A stretch of DNA of 64,000 nt, from NCBI RefSeq assembly GCF_002150765.1, contig NZ_MUYM01000063.1, forward strand, positions 63,484 to 127,483, in the 5' to 3' direction. The translations under genes were made by a program, and so were the position numbers. Positions 8,957 to 18,069 of the stretch are shown piece after piece (position 1 is the stretch's first letter; each line of letters begins with the position of its first letter). The notes under the pieces are model-generated. The model was not told the origin of the DNA, made no database searches, and worked only from the letters and a program-made list of their open reading frames with translations. The DNA is from Lentzea kentuckyensis. Its GTDB lineage: Bacteria > Actinomycetota > Actinomycetes > Mycobacteriales > Pseudonocardiaceae.

Positions 8957-9773
8957 TGGCGTTCGCGATCGCCTGGTGACCGGCCGGTGTGGGGTGCACG
9001 TCCGTGTCGTCGCAGTAGTAGGTGAGCGTGCACACCTCGGCGACCGCGGCCGGGATCTCGCCGTACTTCGGGTCCTGGGTCAGGTCGGTCAGTGCCCCGT
9101 ACCCGCCGGTCATGTTGGTGATGTCGACGAACTTCGCGCCGAACTTCGCGTACTCCGCGGCAATCTCGCCGTTGAAGCCCTCGTACATCGTGACCGACGT
9201 GCGAGCGAGGTCCTCACCGTTCGGGAACTCGCGGTTCACCCACGCGCCGAGGAACACGTCCGGGTAGCTCAGCCCGACGATCTGCACGTCCGGCGCCACC
9301 TCGCGGAACCTGGTCAGCGCGGTGGCGATGTTGGTCTTGGTGCCGGTGACCGCCTCGGTCGCGCACTCCATCGGGTTGTCGGCCACCGCGCACGGTTCCA
9401 GCAGGTCGTTGCTGCCGATCACCATCGTGACCAGGTCGACCCTGCCCGTGCGCAACGCGTCGACGGTCGCGTCGACCTGGGTCCGGCCGTCGGCGTCCGG
9501 TTCGCACGCCTGCTCGTTGAGGAGGTCGGCGGACGTGGCGCCGTTGCAGGCGAGGTTCATCAGCCCGAGGCCGGACTCCTTGGCGACGATCTGGGCGAAG
9601 CTCTCGCCGGTGCCGTTCGGGCTGAGCCCGGTGGCGTAGGAGTCGCCGATCGACACGTACAGCCGTTGGTCGGACGTAGTGGTGCCGCTGGCCTCAGGTG
9701 CGCTCGCGGAACACGCGGTCAGCGCCATCAGCAGGGTCGCCGCAGGGGTCAGGACCAGCGCAAACCTCCGCAC
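8895..9773 (-). CDS. Secreted SGNH/GDSL hydrolase, lipoprotein, copy 1 (292 aa)
   Basis: A signal peptide with lipobox ends at Cys21 (LTAC), so the protein is probably membrane-anchored outside the cell. SGNH blocks are present: SIGDSYATG (Ser45), a Gly after the first helix, IGSNDL, and DVHPTPAGH near 263-271 giving the Asp/His. Conserved cysteines match Streptomyces secreted lipases of this class, which cleave short-chain esters. The GTG start is preceded by AGGAGCAGGC. It is a tandem paralogue of the next gene. Confidence 0.88.
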   Translation of the reverse strand: MRRFALVLTPAATLLMALTACSASAPEASGTTTSDQRLYVSIGDSYATGLSPNGTGESFAQIVAKESGLGLMNLACNGATSADLLNEQACEPDADGRTQVDATVDALRTGRVDLVTMVIGSNDLLEPCAVADNPMECATEAVTGTKTNIATALTRFREVAPDVQIVGLSYPDVFLGAWVNREFPNGEDLARTSVTMYEGFNGEIAAEYAKFGAKFVDITNMTGGYGALTDLTQDPKYGEIPAAVAEVCTLTYYCDDTDVHPTPAGHQAIANAIIAAGRGTPPATQSPVPPSN

Positions 9774-9840
9774 GCCTGCTCCTCGCCGCTCGGGGATACT
9801 CCAAGTAGAGGATACGAGAACGTCCGTGAGGCCGCCGTGA

Positions 9841-10686
9841 TCAACGGCCCGCGGCGGTGACGGCCTCCGCGATCGCCTGGTGGCCGGCAGGCGTGGGATG
9901 CACGTCGGTGCGGTCGCAGAAGTACGTGAGCGTGCACACCTTGGCGACCGAGGACGGGATCTGGCCGTACTTCGGGTCCTGGGTCAGCTCGGACAACGCC
10001 CCGTACCCGCCGGTCGCCTCGGTGATGTTGGCGAACTTCGCGCCGAACCGGCCGTACTGGGCGGCGATCCTGGTGTTGAAGTCCTGGAACATCGTGACCG
10101 ACAGCTGGGCGAGGTTCTTGCCGTTCGGGAACGACGGGTTCACCCACGCGCCGAGGAACACGTCCGGGTAGGTCAGCCCGACGATCTTCACGTCCGGCGC
10201 GGCCTCCCGCAGCTCGGTGAGGGTGCCCGCGACGTTGGTCTGGATGTCGGCGACGGTCCTGGTAGCGCAGTCGAGCGGTTGCTGCGACAGCGCGCACGGC
10301 GCCAGGTCGTTGCCGCCGATCACCACCGTGACCAGGCCGGTTTTCTTGCCTTTCAACGCCTCGACGGCGGCGTCGAGCTGGGTCTTGCCGCCCGCGTCCG
10401 GCCCGCACGCGGGCTTGGTGGCGAGGTCGGCGGAGGTGGCGCCGTTGCAGGCCAGGTTGATCAGCTTGAGCCCGGACTGCCTGGCGACGATCTGGGCGAA
10501 GCTCTCACCGGTGCCGCCCGGAGCGAAGCCCGTGGCGTAGGAGTCGCCGATCGACACGTAGACCTGCTGCTGCTTCTGTTCGGCGGGCTGCGTGCTGCCG
10601 GAGGTGGGCGTGGGGGCCGGCGGCGGACTGGACGTGCACGCGGCGAGCGCCACGAGCAACGCCACCACCAGGGCAAACCTCGGCAC
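9841..10686 (-). CDS. Secreted SGNH/GDSL hydrolase, lipoprotein, copy 2 (281 aa)
   Basis: Lipobox Cys17 (LAAC), then a Pro/Thr-rich spacer and SGNH blocks SIGDSYATG (Ser49), IGGNDL and DVHPTPAGH. It can be aligned along its length with the neighbouring lipase and shares the same upstream leader, so the pair arose by tandem duplication that included the promoter. It uses GTG with the same AAGGAGCAGG ribosome binding site. Confidence 0.88.
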   Translation of the reverse strand: MPRFALVVALLVALAACTSSPPPAPTPTSGSTQPAEQKQQQVYVSIGDSYATGFAPGGTGESFAQIVARQSGLKLINLACNGATSADLATKPACGPDAGGKTQLDAAVEALKGKKTGLVTVVIGGNDLAPCALSQQPLDCATRTVADIQTNVAGTLTELREAAPDVKIVGLTYPDVFLGAWVNPSFPNGKNLAQLSVTMFQDFNTRIAAQYGRFGAKFANITEATGGYGALSELTQDPKYGQIPSSVAKVCTLTYFCDRTDVHPTPAGHQAIAEAVTAAGR

Positions 10687-10748
10687 ACCTGCTCCTTCTC
10701 ATCGGATGCTGATGTGCCGAGGCTACGAAACGCGCCGTGAGGGTCGCG

Positions 10749-12965
10749 TCAGTGGAAGGTGCGCAACCGCAGGCTGTTGCTCACCACGAACACCGAGGAG
10801 AACGCCATCGCGGCGCCCGCGATCATCGGGTTGAGCAGGCCGAGCGCCGCGAGCGGCAGAGCGGCGACGTTGTAGGCGAACGCCCAGAACAGGTTGCCCT
10901 TGATCGTGCTGAGCGTGCGCCGGGACAGCCTGATCGCGTCCACGGCGGCGTTCAGGTCGCCCCGCACCAGCGTGAGATCGCTGGCCTCGATCGCGACGTC
11001 CGTGCCGGTGCCCATCGCGAGGCCCAGGTCGGCCTGGGCGAGCGCGGCGGCGTCGTTCACGCCGTCACCGACCATCGCCACGACGCGTCCCTCGTCCTGG
11101 AGGCGCTTCACGACGTCGACCTTGTCCGCGGGCAGCACCTCCGCGACGACCTCGTCAATGCCGACCTCGGCCGCGACCGCCTCCGCCGCTGCCCTGTTGT
11201 CGCCGGTCAGCAGCACCGGGCGCAGTCCGAGCTGCCTGAGCCTCTCGATGGCGTCCTTCGACGTCGGCTTCACCGTGTCGGCGACGACCAGCACGCCGCG
11301 AGCCTTGCCGTCCCACGCGACCAGCACGGCCGTGCGCCCCTGCTGTTCCGCCGCCGCTTTGGCTTCGGCGAGTGATGCGTCGAGCTGGATGCTCCAGTCG
11401 TTGAGCAGCTGCTCCCGGCCGACGAGGACCGCGTGGCCGTTGACGACGCCATGGACGCCGAGTCCCTCGACGTTCTGGAAGCCCTCGACCTGCGGAACCT
11501 CGCCCGCCGCCGTGACGATGGCCTTGGCGATCGGGTGTTCTGATGCGTGCTCCAACGCACCCGCCAGCTTGAGGAGTTCGTCCTCGTCTTCCGCGGTGTG
11601 CACGCTGACCAGGCTCATCCGGCCGGTCGTCACGGTGCCGGTCTTGTCGAGCACCACGGTGTCGACGCGGCGGGTGGACTCCAGCACCTCCGGCCCCTTG
11701 ATCAGGATGCCGAGCTGAGCGCCCCGCCCGGTGCCGACGAGCAACGCGGTCGGCGTCGCCAGGCCCAGCGCGCACGGGCAGGCGATGATCAGCACCGCGA
11801 CGGCGGCCGTGAACGCCGCCCCCGCGCCGTTGCCCGTGCCCAACCAGAAGCCCAGCGTGCCGACGGCGAGCGCGATCACGATCGGCACGAACACCGCCGA
11901 GATCCGGTCCGCGAGGCGCTGCACCTCGGCCTTGCCGTTCTGCGCGTCCTCGACCAGCTTGGCCATCTGCGCGAGCTGCGTGTCGGCCCCGATCCGGGTG
12001 GCCCGCACGACAAGACGACCACCCACGTTGACCGTGGCGCCGACGACCGAATCGCCTTTTCGCACCTCAACGGGCACGGACTCGCCGGTGAGCATGCTCG
12101 CGTCGACCGCGGAGCTGCCCTCCTCGACGACGCCGTCGGTGGCGATCTTCTCGCCCGGCCGGACGACGAAGTGGTCGCCCGTCGTGAGCTCGCCGGTCGG
12201 GACGCGCACCTCGCGGCCGTCCCTGATGACGGCGACGTCCTTCGCGCCGAGTTCGAGGAGCGCCTGCAGGGCCGCTCCCGCCCGTCGCTTCGACCGCGCC
12301 TCGAAGTAGCGCCCGGCCAGGATGAACGTCGTGACGCCCGCCGCGACCTCGAGGTAGATGTTGCCGGTTCCGGCCATCCGCTCGATGGTGAACGTGAACC
12401 CGTGCGTCATGCCGGGCGTGCCGGCGGTGCCCAGGAACAGCGCGTAGAGCGACCACAGGAACGCCGCGGCGACGCCGATGGAGATCAACGTGTCCATCGT
12501 GGCGGCGCCGTGCTTGAGGTTCGTCCACGCGGCCTTGTGGAACGGCCATGCGGCGTAGGTGACGACCGGTCCCGCGAGGGCGAGCGACAGCCACTGCCAG
12601 TAGGTGAACTGCAGCGCCGGGATCATCGCCAGCGCGATCACCGGCACCGCCAGCACCGCGGACGTGATCAGCCTCTGCTTCAGCGGGTCCGTCTGCTTGG
12701 CGGTTTCGGTTGGTGTGGTGGGGAGTTCGGCGGTGTAGCCGGTGTCCTCGACGACCTTCACCAGGTCGGCGGGCGTGAGGTCGCCCGGGTAGCTGATGCG
12801 CGCCTTCTCGGTCGCGTAGTTCACCGACGCCTCGACGCCGTCCAGCTTGTTGAGCTTGCGCTCGATCCGCGCGGCGCACGAGGCGCAGGTCATTCCGCCG
12901 ATCGAGAGCTCGACGGTGCCAGAGTTGATGCCAGAGTTGGTGCCAGAGGTGGTCTCAGTGGCCAT
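10749..12965 (-). CDS. copA: Copper-exporting P1B-type ATPase (738 aa)
   Basis: An N-terminal metal-binding domain with GMTCASC (about 24-30), eight membrane helices with the [10 protein letters not shown] ion motif, phosphorylation site DKTGTVTTG, the [10 protein letters not shown] locus and the hinge [15 protein letters not shown] plus a CxxC domain and a CsoR/CopZ context indicate Cu(I) efflux. The start region contains three 12-base tandem repeats (12915-12950) coding [11 protein letters not shown], so the true N-terminus may vary. It overlaps the upstream gene by 11 bases. Confidence 0.93.
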   Translation of the reverse strand: MATETTSGTNSGINSGTVELSIGGMTCASCAARIERKLNKLDGVEASVNYATEKARISYPGDLTPADLVKVVEDTGYTAELPTTPTETAKQTDPLKQRLITSAVLAVPVIALAMIPALQFTYWQWLSLALAGPVVTYAAWPFHKAAWTNLKHGAATMDTLISIGVAAAFLWSLYALFLGTAGTPGMTHGFTFTIERMAGTGNIYLEVAAGVTTFILAGRYFEARSKRRAGAALQALLELGAKDVAVIRDGREVRVPTGELTTGDHFVVRPGEKIATDGVVEEGSSAVDASMLTGESVPVEVRKGDSVVGATVNVGGRLVVRATRIGADTQLAQMAKLVEDAQNGKAEVQRLADRISAVFVPIVIALAVGTLGFWLGTGNGAGAAFTAAVAVLIIACPCALGLATPTALLVGTGRGAQLGILIKGPEVLESTRRVDTVVLDKTGTVTTGRMSLVSVHTAEDEDELLKLAGALEHASEHPIAKAIVTAAGEVPQVEGFQNVEGLGVHGVVNGHAVLVGREQLLNDWSIQLDASLAEAKAAAEQQGRTAVLVAWDGKARGVLVVADTVKPTSKDAIERLRQLGLRPVLLTGDNRAAAEAVAAEVGIDEVVAEVLPADKVDVVKRLQDEGRVVAMVGDGVNDAAALAQADLGLAMGTGTDVAIEASDLTLVRGDLNAAVDAIRLSRRTLSTIKGNLFWAFAYNVAALPLAALGLLNPMIAGAAMAFSSVFVVSNSLRLRTFH

Positions 12966-13782
12966 GACCGCCCTCCTCGTGGGTCGTGAGGGTGAACTCC
13001 GCGGTGCGGACCTTGTCGTCGTGCTGGAAGTCCAGGAACAGCCGGTAGGTCCCGGCCGTCGGCACCTCGACCGCGAACTTCACGTCCTCACCCTCTTCGG
13101 GATGCACGTGCAGGTACGCCAGGTCGGCTGACCTCAACGCGACCAGGTGTCCCTTGGCGCCCAGGTAGTTCTGCAGGTCCTGGACTCGTTGGCCGTTCTT
13201 GGTGATGTCGATCGTGACGGTCGACGCGGTGTTCGCGGTGAGGTCACCGTTGAGGGTTACCTCATAGCCGTCGACGGTGAACTTGTTGCTGTTCGGGTGC
13301 TGTCGTGGCTGGTAGTCACCGGCGACCTGGACATCGGCGCCGAGCGTGGTCTTGGGCCCGTCCTCCGGCCTGAAGTCGGCGAACACCCGGTAGGTGCCGG
13401 CCTGCTCGAGGCTGAGCGGCACTCGCCACGTGCCGTCCGGTGACATCTCCGGGTGCACGTGCCGGAAGTTCGACCCGTCCCGGCGGACGACGATCAGGTG
13501 CAGGCGCTTCTCGTGCTCCACGGCGAACTTCGTGACGGGCTGCCCGTCCGGTCCGTTGATGTGGAAGCCGAGGGATTCCTTGTCGTGCAGGACGAGGGTG
13601 TAGCCGTTGTCCTGAACGGACAGTCCCGGTGGAACCCTTGCCGCTTCCGGCTCGTGCTCGTTGTGGCTTGCCGGCGGCGCTTCCTGGACGGTGGGCCCGG
13701 CCGCTGCTCCGGCCGCCCAGGTGCCGCCGAAGATGACGGCGAGCGTCGCGCCGTAGAGCGCGACCTTGTATCCGGTCCTCAT
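12955..13782 (-). CDS. Secreted, His-rich copper-resistance associated protein (275 aa)
   Basis: One N-terminal membrane or signal segment (about 7-28), then an acidic linker with His, and two similar beta-rich modules, each with a histidine pair: [12 protein letters not shown] near 104-115 and [13 protein letters not shown] near 220-232. It ends in GGHGH. I infer a periplasm-side copper binder that works with CopA; no enzymatic motif is visible. It sits between copZ and copA with overlaps at both ends, so all are made together. Confidence 0.75.
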   Translation of the reverse strand: MRTGYKVALYGATLAVIFGGTWAAGAAAGPTVQEAPPASHNEHEPEAARVPPGLSVQDNGYTLVLHDKESLGFHINGPDGQPVTKFAVEHEKRLHLIVVRRDGSNFRHVHPEMSPDGTWRVPLSLEQAGTYRVFADFRPEDGPKTTLGADVQVAGDYQPRQHPNSNKFTVDGYEVTLNGDLTANTASTVTIDITKNGQRVQDLQNYLGAKGHLVALRSADLAYLHVHPEEGEDVKFAVEVPTAGTYRLFLDFQHDDKVRTAEFTLTTHEEGGHGH

Positions 13783-13988
13783 CGCTGCACCAGCTCGTAA
13801 CCGGCCTCGGTGACCGCGGCCCGCACGTCGTCCAGCGCGATCGGAGTGGTGCTGGTGATCGTCATCTGGCCGGTCGGCAGGTCGACGGCCACCGTGTCGA
13901 CGCCGGCGATCGCGGCGACCTCCTCGGTCACCGAGTTGACGCAGTGGCCGCAGGTCATGCCGTTGACGGTGTAGACGGACTCGCTCAT
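13779..13988 (-). CDS. copZ: Copper chaperone, heavy-metal-associated domain (69 aa)
   Basis: A single HMA ferredoxin-like domain with the metal site GMTCGHC (Cys13, Cys16), the standard size for CopZ. It carries Cu(I) to CopA and can load CsoR. Its stop overlaps the start of the secreted His-rich protein (ATGA). It lies 18 bases after csoR. Confidence 0.92.
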   Translation of the reverse strand: MSESVYTVNGMTCGHCVNSVTEEVAAIAGVDTVAVDLPTGQMTITSTTPIALDDVRAAVTEAGYELVQR

Positions 13989-14006
13989 GGGTCTTCTCCT
14001 CGCGGG

Positions 14007-14288
14007 TTAGGAGCGGACCAGGCGGGCGATGGCGTCACTGGCTTCCGCGATCTTCGCGTCGGCCGTGTCGCCGCCCTCGCTGATGGCCTGGCTCACGCAG
14101 TGCTTGAGGTGCTCGTCGAGCAGCCCCAGTGAGACCGCCTGCAACGCCCTGGTGGCGGCGGAGATCTGAGTGAGCACGTCGATGCAGTACTCGTCGGTCT
14201 CGATCATCCGCTGCAAGCCGCGGACCTGGCCCTCGATGCGACGGAGGCGGCGCAGGTGGGCGGCTTTGTTCTCGGCGTAGCCGTGCAT
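14007..14288 (-). CDS. csoR: Copper-sensing repressor CsoR (93 aa)
   Basis: Full length for the DUF156/CsoR family. The Cu(I) ligands Cys35, His60 and Cys64 (EYCID; HLKHC) match the canonical Cys-His-Cys set, so copper rather than formaldehyde or sulfur sensing is expected. The basic residues that contact DNA are in HLRRLRRIEGQVRG. It is the first gene of the copper operon, with GGAGAAGGAG before the ATG, and its operator is 70 bases upstream. Confidence 0.93.
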   Translation of the reverse strand: MHGYAENKAAHLRRLRRIEGQVRGLQRMIETDEYCIDVLTQISAATRALQAVSLGLLDEHLKHCVSQAISEGGDTADAKIAEASDAIARLVRS

Positions 14289-14357
14289 GTCTCGCTCCTT
14301 CTCCGGCCACCGCGCGGCCGGCTGGTGATGCCGGGGGAGCGGTGGGCTCGGGTCATT

Positions 14358-14375
14358 TATACCCTAGGGGGGTAT
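14358..14375. promoter_or_regulatory. CsoR operator
   Basis: TATACCCTAGGGGGGTAT holds the inverted repeat ATACCC-N5-GGGTAT in the pattern of G-tract CsoR boxes (family knowledge). It lies 70 bases upstream of csoR and is the only such site in the gap, so copper should derepress the whole csoR-copZ-copA operon. Confidence 0.8.
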
Positions 14376-14488
14376 GGGTATGTCAAAGGGGCCCGCGAAG
14401 AGCACCCGGTGGCGCTCTGCGGCACCTTCGGATTGCCCCGAGAGCGAACAGTGATCATGGGAGCGCGCATTGCTGTTTAGGTAGGGAC

Positions 14489-15040
14489 ATGAGCCCATAC
14501 CTGGACCTCGAACCGACCACCGAGAGCCCCAAGGTGGTGCTGGTCGCCGGCATTCCCGGCACCGGCAAGAGCACGCTCGCCGAGTCACTGGCCCGGCAGC
14601 TGAAGGCGCCGATCTTCTCGATGGACTGGGTGCTGGGATCGCTCGTGCTGGCTCGCGCGATCACCGACGAGAACGCGTACGACGTGGCGGACCTGCAGCT
14701 CACCGCCTTGGTGGCCCGGCACGTCCAGCTCGGGATCGACGTGATCGTCGACGCGACCGGCCACACCCGCGAGGAGCGTGGACGTCTGCGTGAGCTCGCG
14801 GAACGGCTCGGCGGCGAGTTCGTCGGGGTGGAGTGCGTCTGCTCGGACGAACGCCTGCACCGCGAGCGGACCGAGGGCCGGTCACGCGGCATTCCTGGTT
14901 GGCACGCAACGGTTCCGTGGCAGCACATCGAGCGCATGCGCGGCCTGTGGGAGCCGTGGGAGGACGACCACCTGGTGCTCGACTCGGCCGTGGAAACCCC
15001 GGAGAGCTCGGTGAAACGCGTCCTCGACCGCCTCAGGTAG
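14489..15040 (+). CDS. P-loop kinase / AAA-family ATPase (183 aa)
   Basis: A zeta-toxin/chloramphenicol-phosphotransferase-like small kinase fold. Walker A is GIPGTGKST (21-29), an IVDATGHTREER segment (about 88-99) serves as Walker B-like, and an arginine-rich lid (RERTEGRSRG) follows near 124-133. No antitoxin is adjacent, so a metabolite or tRNA-type kinase is as likely as a toxin. The ATG at 14489 follows AGGTAGGGA. The last 8 bases overlap the convergent kinase gene. Confidence 0.7.
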   Translation: MSPYLDLEPTTESPKVVLVAGIPGTGKSTLAESLARQLKAPIFSMDWVLGSLVLARAITDENAYDVADLQLTALVARHVQLGIDVIVDATGHTREERGRLRELAERLGGEFVGVECVCSDERLHRERTEGRSRGIPGWHATVPWQHIERMRGLWEPWEDDHLVLDSAVETPESSVKRVLDRLR

Positions 15041-16448
15041 CCGCCACCGGCTGGTGCTCGCCGAAGATGAGATCCCAGTCCAGCTCCGGTTCCGGCACTC
15101 GGCGTGGTTCGGGGAGGTGGCCGTGCGTCGAGACGATGGTGCCGTTGAGGATCTGCCACACGTCGTCGCCCGCACGTTGGTGCGCGATGACGGCGGCCTT
15201 CCTCGGCTGCGGGATCCCGGTTGGAATCGTTGCCACAAAACGGATTCCGCGGAACCCCTCGGCATCGGTGGCCTCGAGTGTGCCGTGATGCCTGGTGGCG
15301 ATGCGCCGGGCGATCGCGAGCCCGAGACCGGCGCCGCCCGCGGCCCGCGTGCGGGCCTCGTCGAGCCGGGTGAACCGGTCGAAGACGCGTTCCCGGTCCG
15401 CTTCGGGGATGCCGGGACCGTCGTCGATGACTTCGAGCGTCGCGGAAGACCCGCCGCGCAGGCGCACGACCACCGCGGTGCCCGCGTGGCGTTCGGCGTT
15501 GTCCAGCAGGTTGCCGAGCAGCCTGGACAGCTGGGCGCGCCGCCCAGGAACGAGCACCTGGTCGTCGGCGTCGAGGGTGACCATCGCCCGGCGCGAGACC
15601 TCCCGGTGCACCACGGCGGTGAGGTCGACGGTGTCCTGCCTGTCCAGCGCGTCGGCGTCGAGCCTGGCCAGCAGCAACAGGTCCGTGGTCAGTTCCTGCA
15701 GCCGTTCGGCGTCCTCCAGTGCCGCCTTCACCACGGTGGACCAGTCCGCCATGTGCGGATGCTGCAACGCGATCTCCAACTCGGCCCGCAGTGCGGCCAG
15801 CGGGCTGCGCAGCTCGTGCGAGGCGTCCGCGACGAACCTGCGGGTGTCCTCGACGGAGCGGTGCACCCGGTCGAGCGTCTCGTTCAGCGTGGCGCCCAGC
15901 CGGGCGATCTCGTTGTCGGAGGACGGAACCGGAACACGCCGGGAGAGGTTGTGCTCGTTGATCTCGGCCACCTGGGCCCGCATCGCCTCCACCGGCCGCA
16001 GCACCCGGCTGGCCGCGGCCAGTACGGTGGCCGCCACCAGTGCGGTGATCGAGCTGAGCACGCCGAACAGGGTGAGCGTCACTCTGTTCAGTTGCCGCTG
16101 CGCCTCCGAGGCAGCCGCACGTGCCTCGTCGGTGCCGAGTCGTGGCCCTGCTCCGATCAGTTGATACGAGGTGTCGTCGACCTCGGTGAACGGCCACAGC
16201 GACAGGTTCGGCAGCACTTCCATGGTCACGTACCGGACGGACGTCCCAGGCGTGACGACAGGCGCCTGCTTGTCCAGCACGACGCAGACGTTGAGGGCGG
16301 AACACACGTGGTGCGTGCGCGAGCTGTCCGCGGTCTGGGCGATGATCTGCTGGCGTTGCGACACCAGCATCAGCGTCCCGGCGACGCCGATCAGCAGGGC
16401 GGTGATCACCGTGGCCAGCACGGTCACTTTGACCTGGAGGGATTTCAT
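15033..16448 (-). CDS. Sensor histidine kinase, OmpR-partner type (471 aa)
   Basis: Two membrane helices (about 9-30 and 125-147) enclose an extracellular loop with two Cys (SALNVCVV). A HAMP segment follows, then HisKA with phosphoacceptor His211 (DASHELRSP), the N box LGNLLDNAERHA and G box DDGPGIPE. After the ATPase domain there is an unusual tail of about 60 residues ending in LDWDLIFGEHQPVAAT. It overlaps the response regulator stop (ATGA), a cognate pair. Confidence 0.92.
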   Translation of the reverse strand: MKSLQVKVTVLATVITALLIGVAGTLMLVSQRQQIIAQTADSSRTHHVCSALNVCVVLDKQAPVVTPGTSVRYVTMEVLPNLSLWPFTEVDDTSYQLIGAGPRLGTDEARAAASEAQRQLNRVTLTLFGVLSSITALVAATVLAAASRVLRPVEAMRAQVAEINEHNLSRRVPVPSSDNEIARLGATLNETLDRVHRSVEDTRRFVADASHELRSPLAALRAELEIALQHPHMADWSTVVKAALEDAERLQELTTDLLLLARLDADALDRQDTVDLTAVVHREVSRRAMVTLDADDQVLVPGRRAQLSRLLGNLLDNAERHAGTAVVVRLRGGSSATLEVIDDGPGIPEADRERVFDRFTRLDEARTRAAGGAGLGLAIARRIATRHHGTLEATDAEGFRGIRFVATIPTGIPQPRKAAVIAHQRAGDDVWQILNGTIVSTHGHLPEPRRVPEPELDWDLIFGEHQPVAAT

Positions 16449-17116
16449 CGATCCACCAACCGGTAGCCGACGCCGCGCACGGTGGTGATGCTCCGCCGGT
16501 CGAACGGCGTGTCGATCTTGCGACGTAGCGCGCTGATGTAGACCTCGACGAGGTTGGGGTCGGGGTCGTGCGCCGCGTCCCACACGCCGTCGATGATCTC
16601 CGACTTGGTGACGACCTCACCCGCGTGCCTGAGCAGGAAGTTCAGCACCGAGAACTCCTTCGCCTTCAGGTCGATCCGCGTCGTACCCCGGTGGCACTCC
16701 CGGCTGACCGGATCGAGCACCAGGTCGCCAGCCCGCAGCAACACCGGCTGGGCGGTGCGCGACCGCCGGGCGAGCGCCCTCAGCCGGGCCACCAGCACCA
16801 CGTAGGAGAACGGCTTGGTCAGGTAGTCGTCCGCGCCGGTGTCCAGGCCCTCGGCCTCGTCGAACTCGCCGTCCTTCGCGGTGAGCATCAGGATCGGCGT
16901 CCACACACCCGCGTCCCGCAGCTCCTGGCAGACCCGGTAACCGTTGAGGCCGGGCAGCATGATGTCCAGGACGATCACGTCGTACGGGTGCTCCCTCGCC
17001 CGCCACAGCCCGTCCGTGCCGGTGCGCTCCACGTCGACGGCGAACCCTTCGGCGGTCAGGCCGCGGGCGAGCAGATCAGCGAGACGAGGATCGTCCTCCA
17101 CCACGAGCACGCGCAT
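16445..17116 (-). CDS. OmpR/PhoB-type response regulator (223 aa)
   Basis: Receiver with acidic residues 8-9, phosphoacceptor Asp51 (VIVLDIMLPG), and a switch Thr and Lys in LMLTAKD and YLTKPF. A winged helix-turn-helix follows from about 125 (LRAGDLVLDP to VRGVGYRLV). The start chosen is the ATG at 17116, the usual first residue before RVLVVEDD. The upstream region carries direct repeats suited to an OmpR-type regulator. Confidence 0.92.
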   Translation of the reverse strand: MRVLVVEDDPRLADLLARGLTAEGFAVDVERTGTDGLWRAREHPYDVIVLDIMLPGLNGYRVCQELRDAGVWTPILMLTAKDGEFDEAEGLDTGADDYLTKPFSYVVLVARLRALARRSRTAQPVLLRAGDLVLDPVSRECHRGTTRIDLKAKEFSVLNFLLRHAGEVVTKSEIIDGVWDAAHDPDPNLVEVYISALRRKIDTPFDRRSITTVRGVGYRLVDR

Positions 17117-17160
17117 GGGAGCAGCCTGCCGCATCGGCCGTGATCGAGTCCTGAAATTCG

Positions 17161-17198
17161 GTTCAGGATCGTTCAGCGTCCCTTCAGGTTCACCCTGG
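17161..17198. promoter_or_regulatory. Direct-repeat site for OmpR-type regulator upstream of its own gene
   Basis: GTTCAG at 17161, GTTCAG at 17171, CTTCAG at 17182 and GTTCAC at 17188 form a ladder; the first three are 10 and 11 bases apart, one helical turn. This is how PhoP/OmpR-class proteins bind DNA. The region lies 45-82 bases upstream of the response regulator start, so autoregulation is likely. Confidence 0.6.
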
Positions 17199-17241
17199 CA
17201 CGCTGTGCGTCGTGGACGAGGGGGTTCCACGAACGGGGGAG

Positions 17242-17280
17242 AAGGTGGCGGTGCCGCAGGGGGAGCGGCGCTGCCACCTT
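17242..17280 (-). terminator. Hairpin downstream of the NUDIX gene
   Basis: A stem of 16 pairs (17242-17257 with 17265-17280, 14 matching) around a 7-base loop. On the minus strand it follows the NUDIX stop by 38 bases and precedes the response regulator promoter. There is no U-tract, as is usual in actinomycetes. Confidence 0.55.
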
Positions 17281-17317
17281 CTGTTCGGTGGTAACGGTCT
17301 TCGGAGTCGGAACGACT

Positions 17318-18052
17318 TCAGAACGTACTGATCCGCGCCTGAGGGACGGTGGCAGAACGCATCAGCGGCGGGAAGAGCAACTGGGCGGTTCCTCTCCGGT
17401 AGAGCGCGGCCGGCCGGCCGATCTCCGGAACCCTGCGCTCGCCGGTGGAGACGAGGAAGTTCTCCGCTCCGGTCACCTTGCGACGGAAGTTGCTCGGGTC
17501 GAGCGGAAATCCCCACACCACCTCGTACACGCGGCGGAGATCGCTGATGGAGAACGGTTCCGTGCAGAAAGCCGCGGCAACGGTCGTGTATTCCAGCTGA
17601 GAACGCGCCAGTTCGAGCGCCTCGCGCAGGATCACGGCGTGGTCGAAGGCGAGGTCGCCGAAGTCGACCGAGTCCACCGGTACCCAGCTCGCCGCCCTGG
17701 CGTCGGTGCCGGCGACCGGGGCGGACAGGTTCGGGACGAGGGCCAGGTACGCCACCGTGATCACCCGCCCGCGCGGGTCGCGTCCGGGATCACCGTAGGT
17801 CTTCAGCTGCTCCAGGTGCAGGCCCCGCCCGTCGAGCCCGGTCTCCTCGCTCAGCTCGCGCAACGCGGTGCCGTTCAGCGTCTCCCCGTCGCGGACGTAT
17901 CCGCCGGGCAGCGCCGGCCTGCCGAGAAACGGTGCCTTGCCTCGCTCCACCAGCAACACCTGGAGCCGGTCGGCCCTGATCGTGAAGATCACCAGGTCGA
18001 CCGTCACAGCGACCCCGGTGGCGTGGCGTGGTGGAGGAACTTCGCTGATCAC
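17318..18052 (-). CDS. NrtR-like NUDIX protein with C-terminal winged helix (244 aa)
   Basis: Residues 10-150 are a NUDIX domain with a complete Nudix box: Gly51, Glu57, Arg65-Glu66, Glu69-Glu70, Gly72. The C-terminal part (about 165-225, ISDLRRVYEVVWGFPLDPSNFRRKV) matches the winged-helix DNA-binding domain of the NrtR group, where a NUDIX domain senses ADP-ribose-type ligands. It is divergent from the nucleosidase cassette, with twin operators between them, so it is the probable regulator of that cassette. The start is the GTG at 18052. The box is intact, so hydrolysis is also possible. Confidence 0.85.
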   Translation of the reverse strand: MISEVPPPRHATGVAVTVDLVIFTIRADRLQVLLVERGKAPFLGRPALPGGYVRDGETLNGTALRELSEETGLDGRGLHLEQLKTYGDPGRDPRGRVITVAYLALVPNLSAPVAGTDARAASWVPVDSVDFGDLAFDHAVILREALELARSQLEYTTVAAAFCTEPFSISDLRRVYEVVWGFPLDPSNFRRKVTGAENFLVSTGERRVPEIGRPAALYRRGTAQLLFPPLMRSATVPQARISTF

Positions 18053-18069
18053 GACCTCACCATACCCCC

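Noticed and set aside
14489-15040. Zeta-type toxin of a toxin-antitoxin pair
   Set aside because: The P-loop and lid are compatible, but no antitoxin gene is adjacent and similar small kinases are common stand-alone enzymes.
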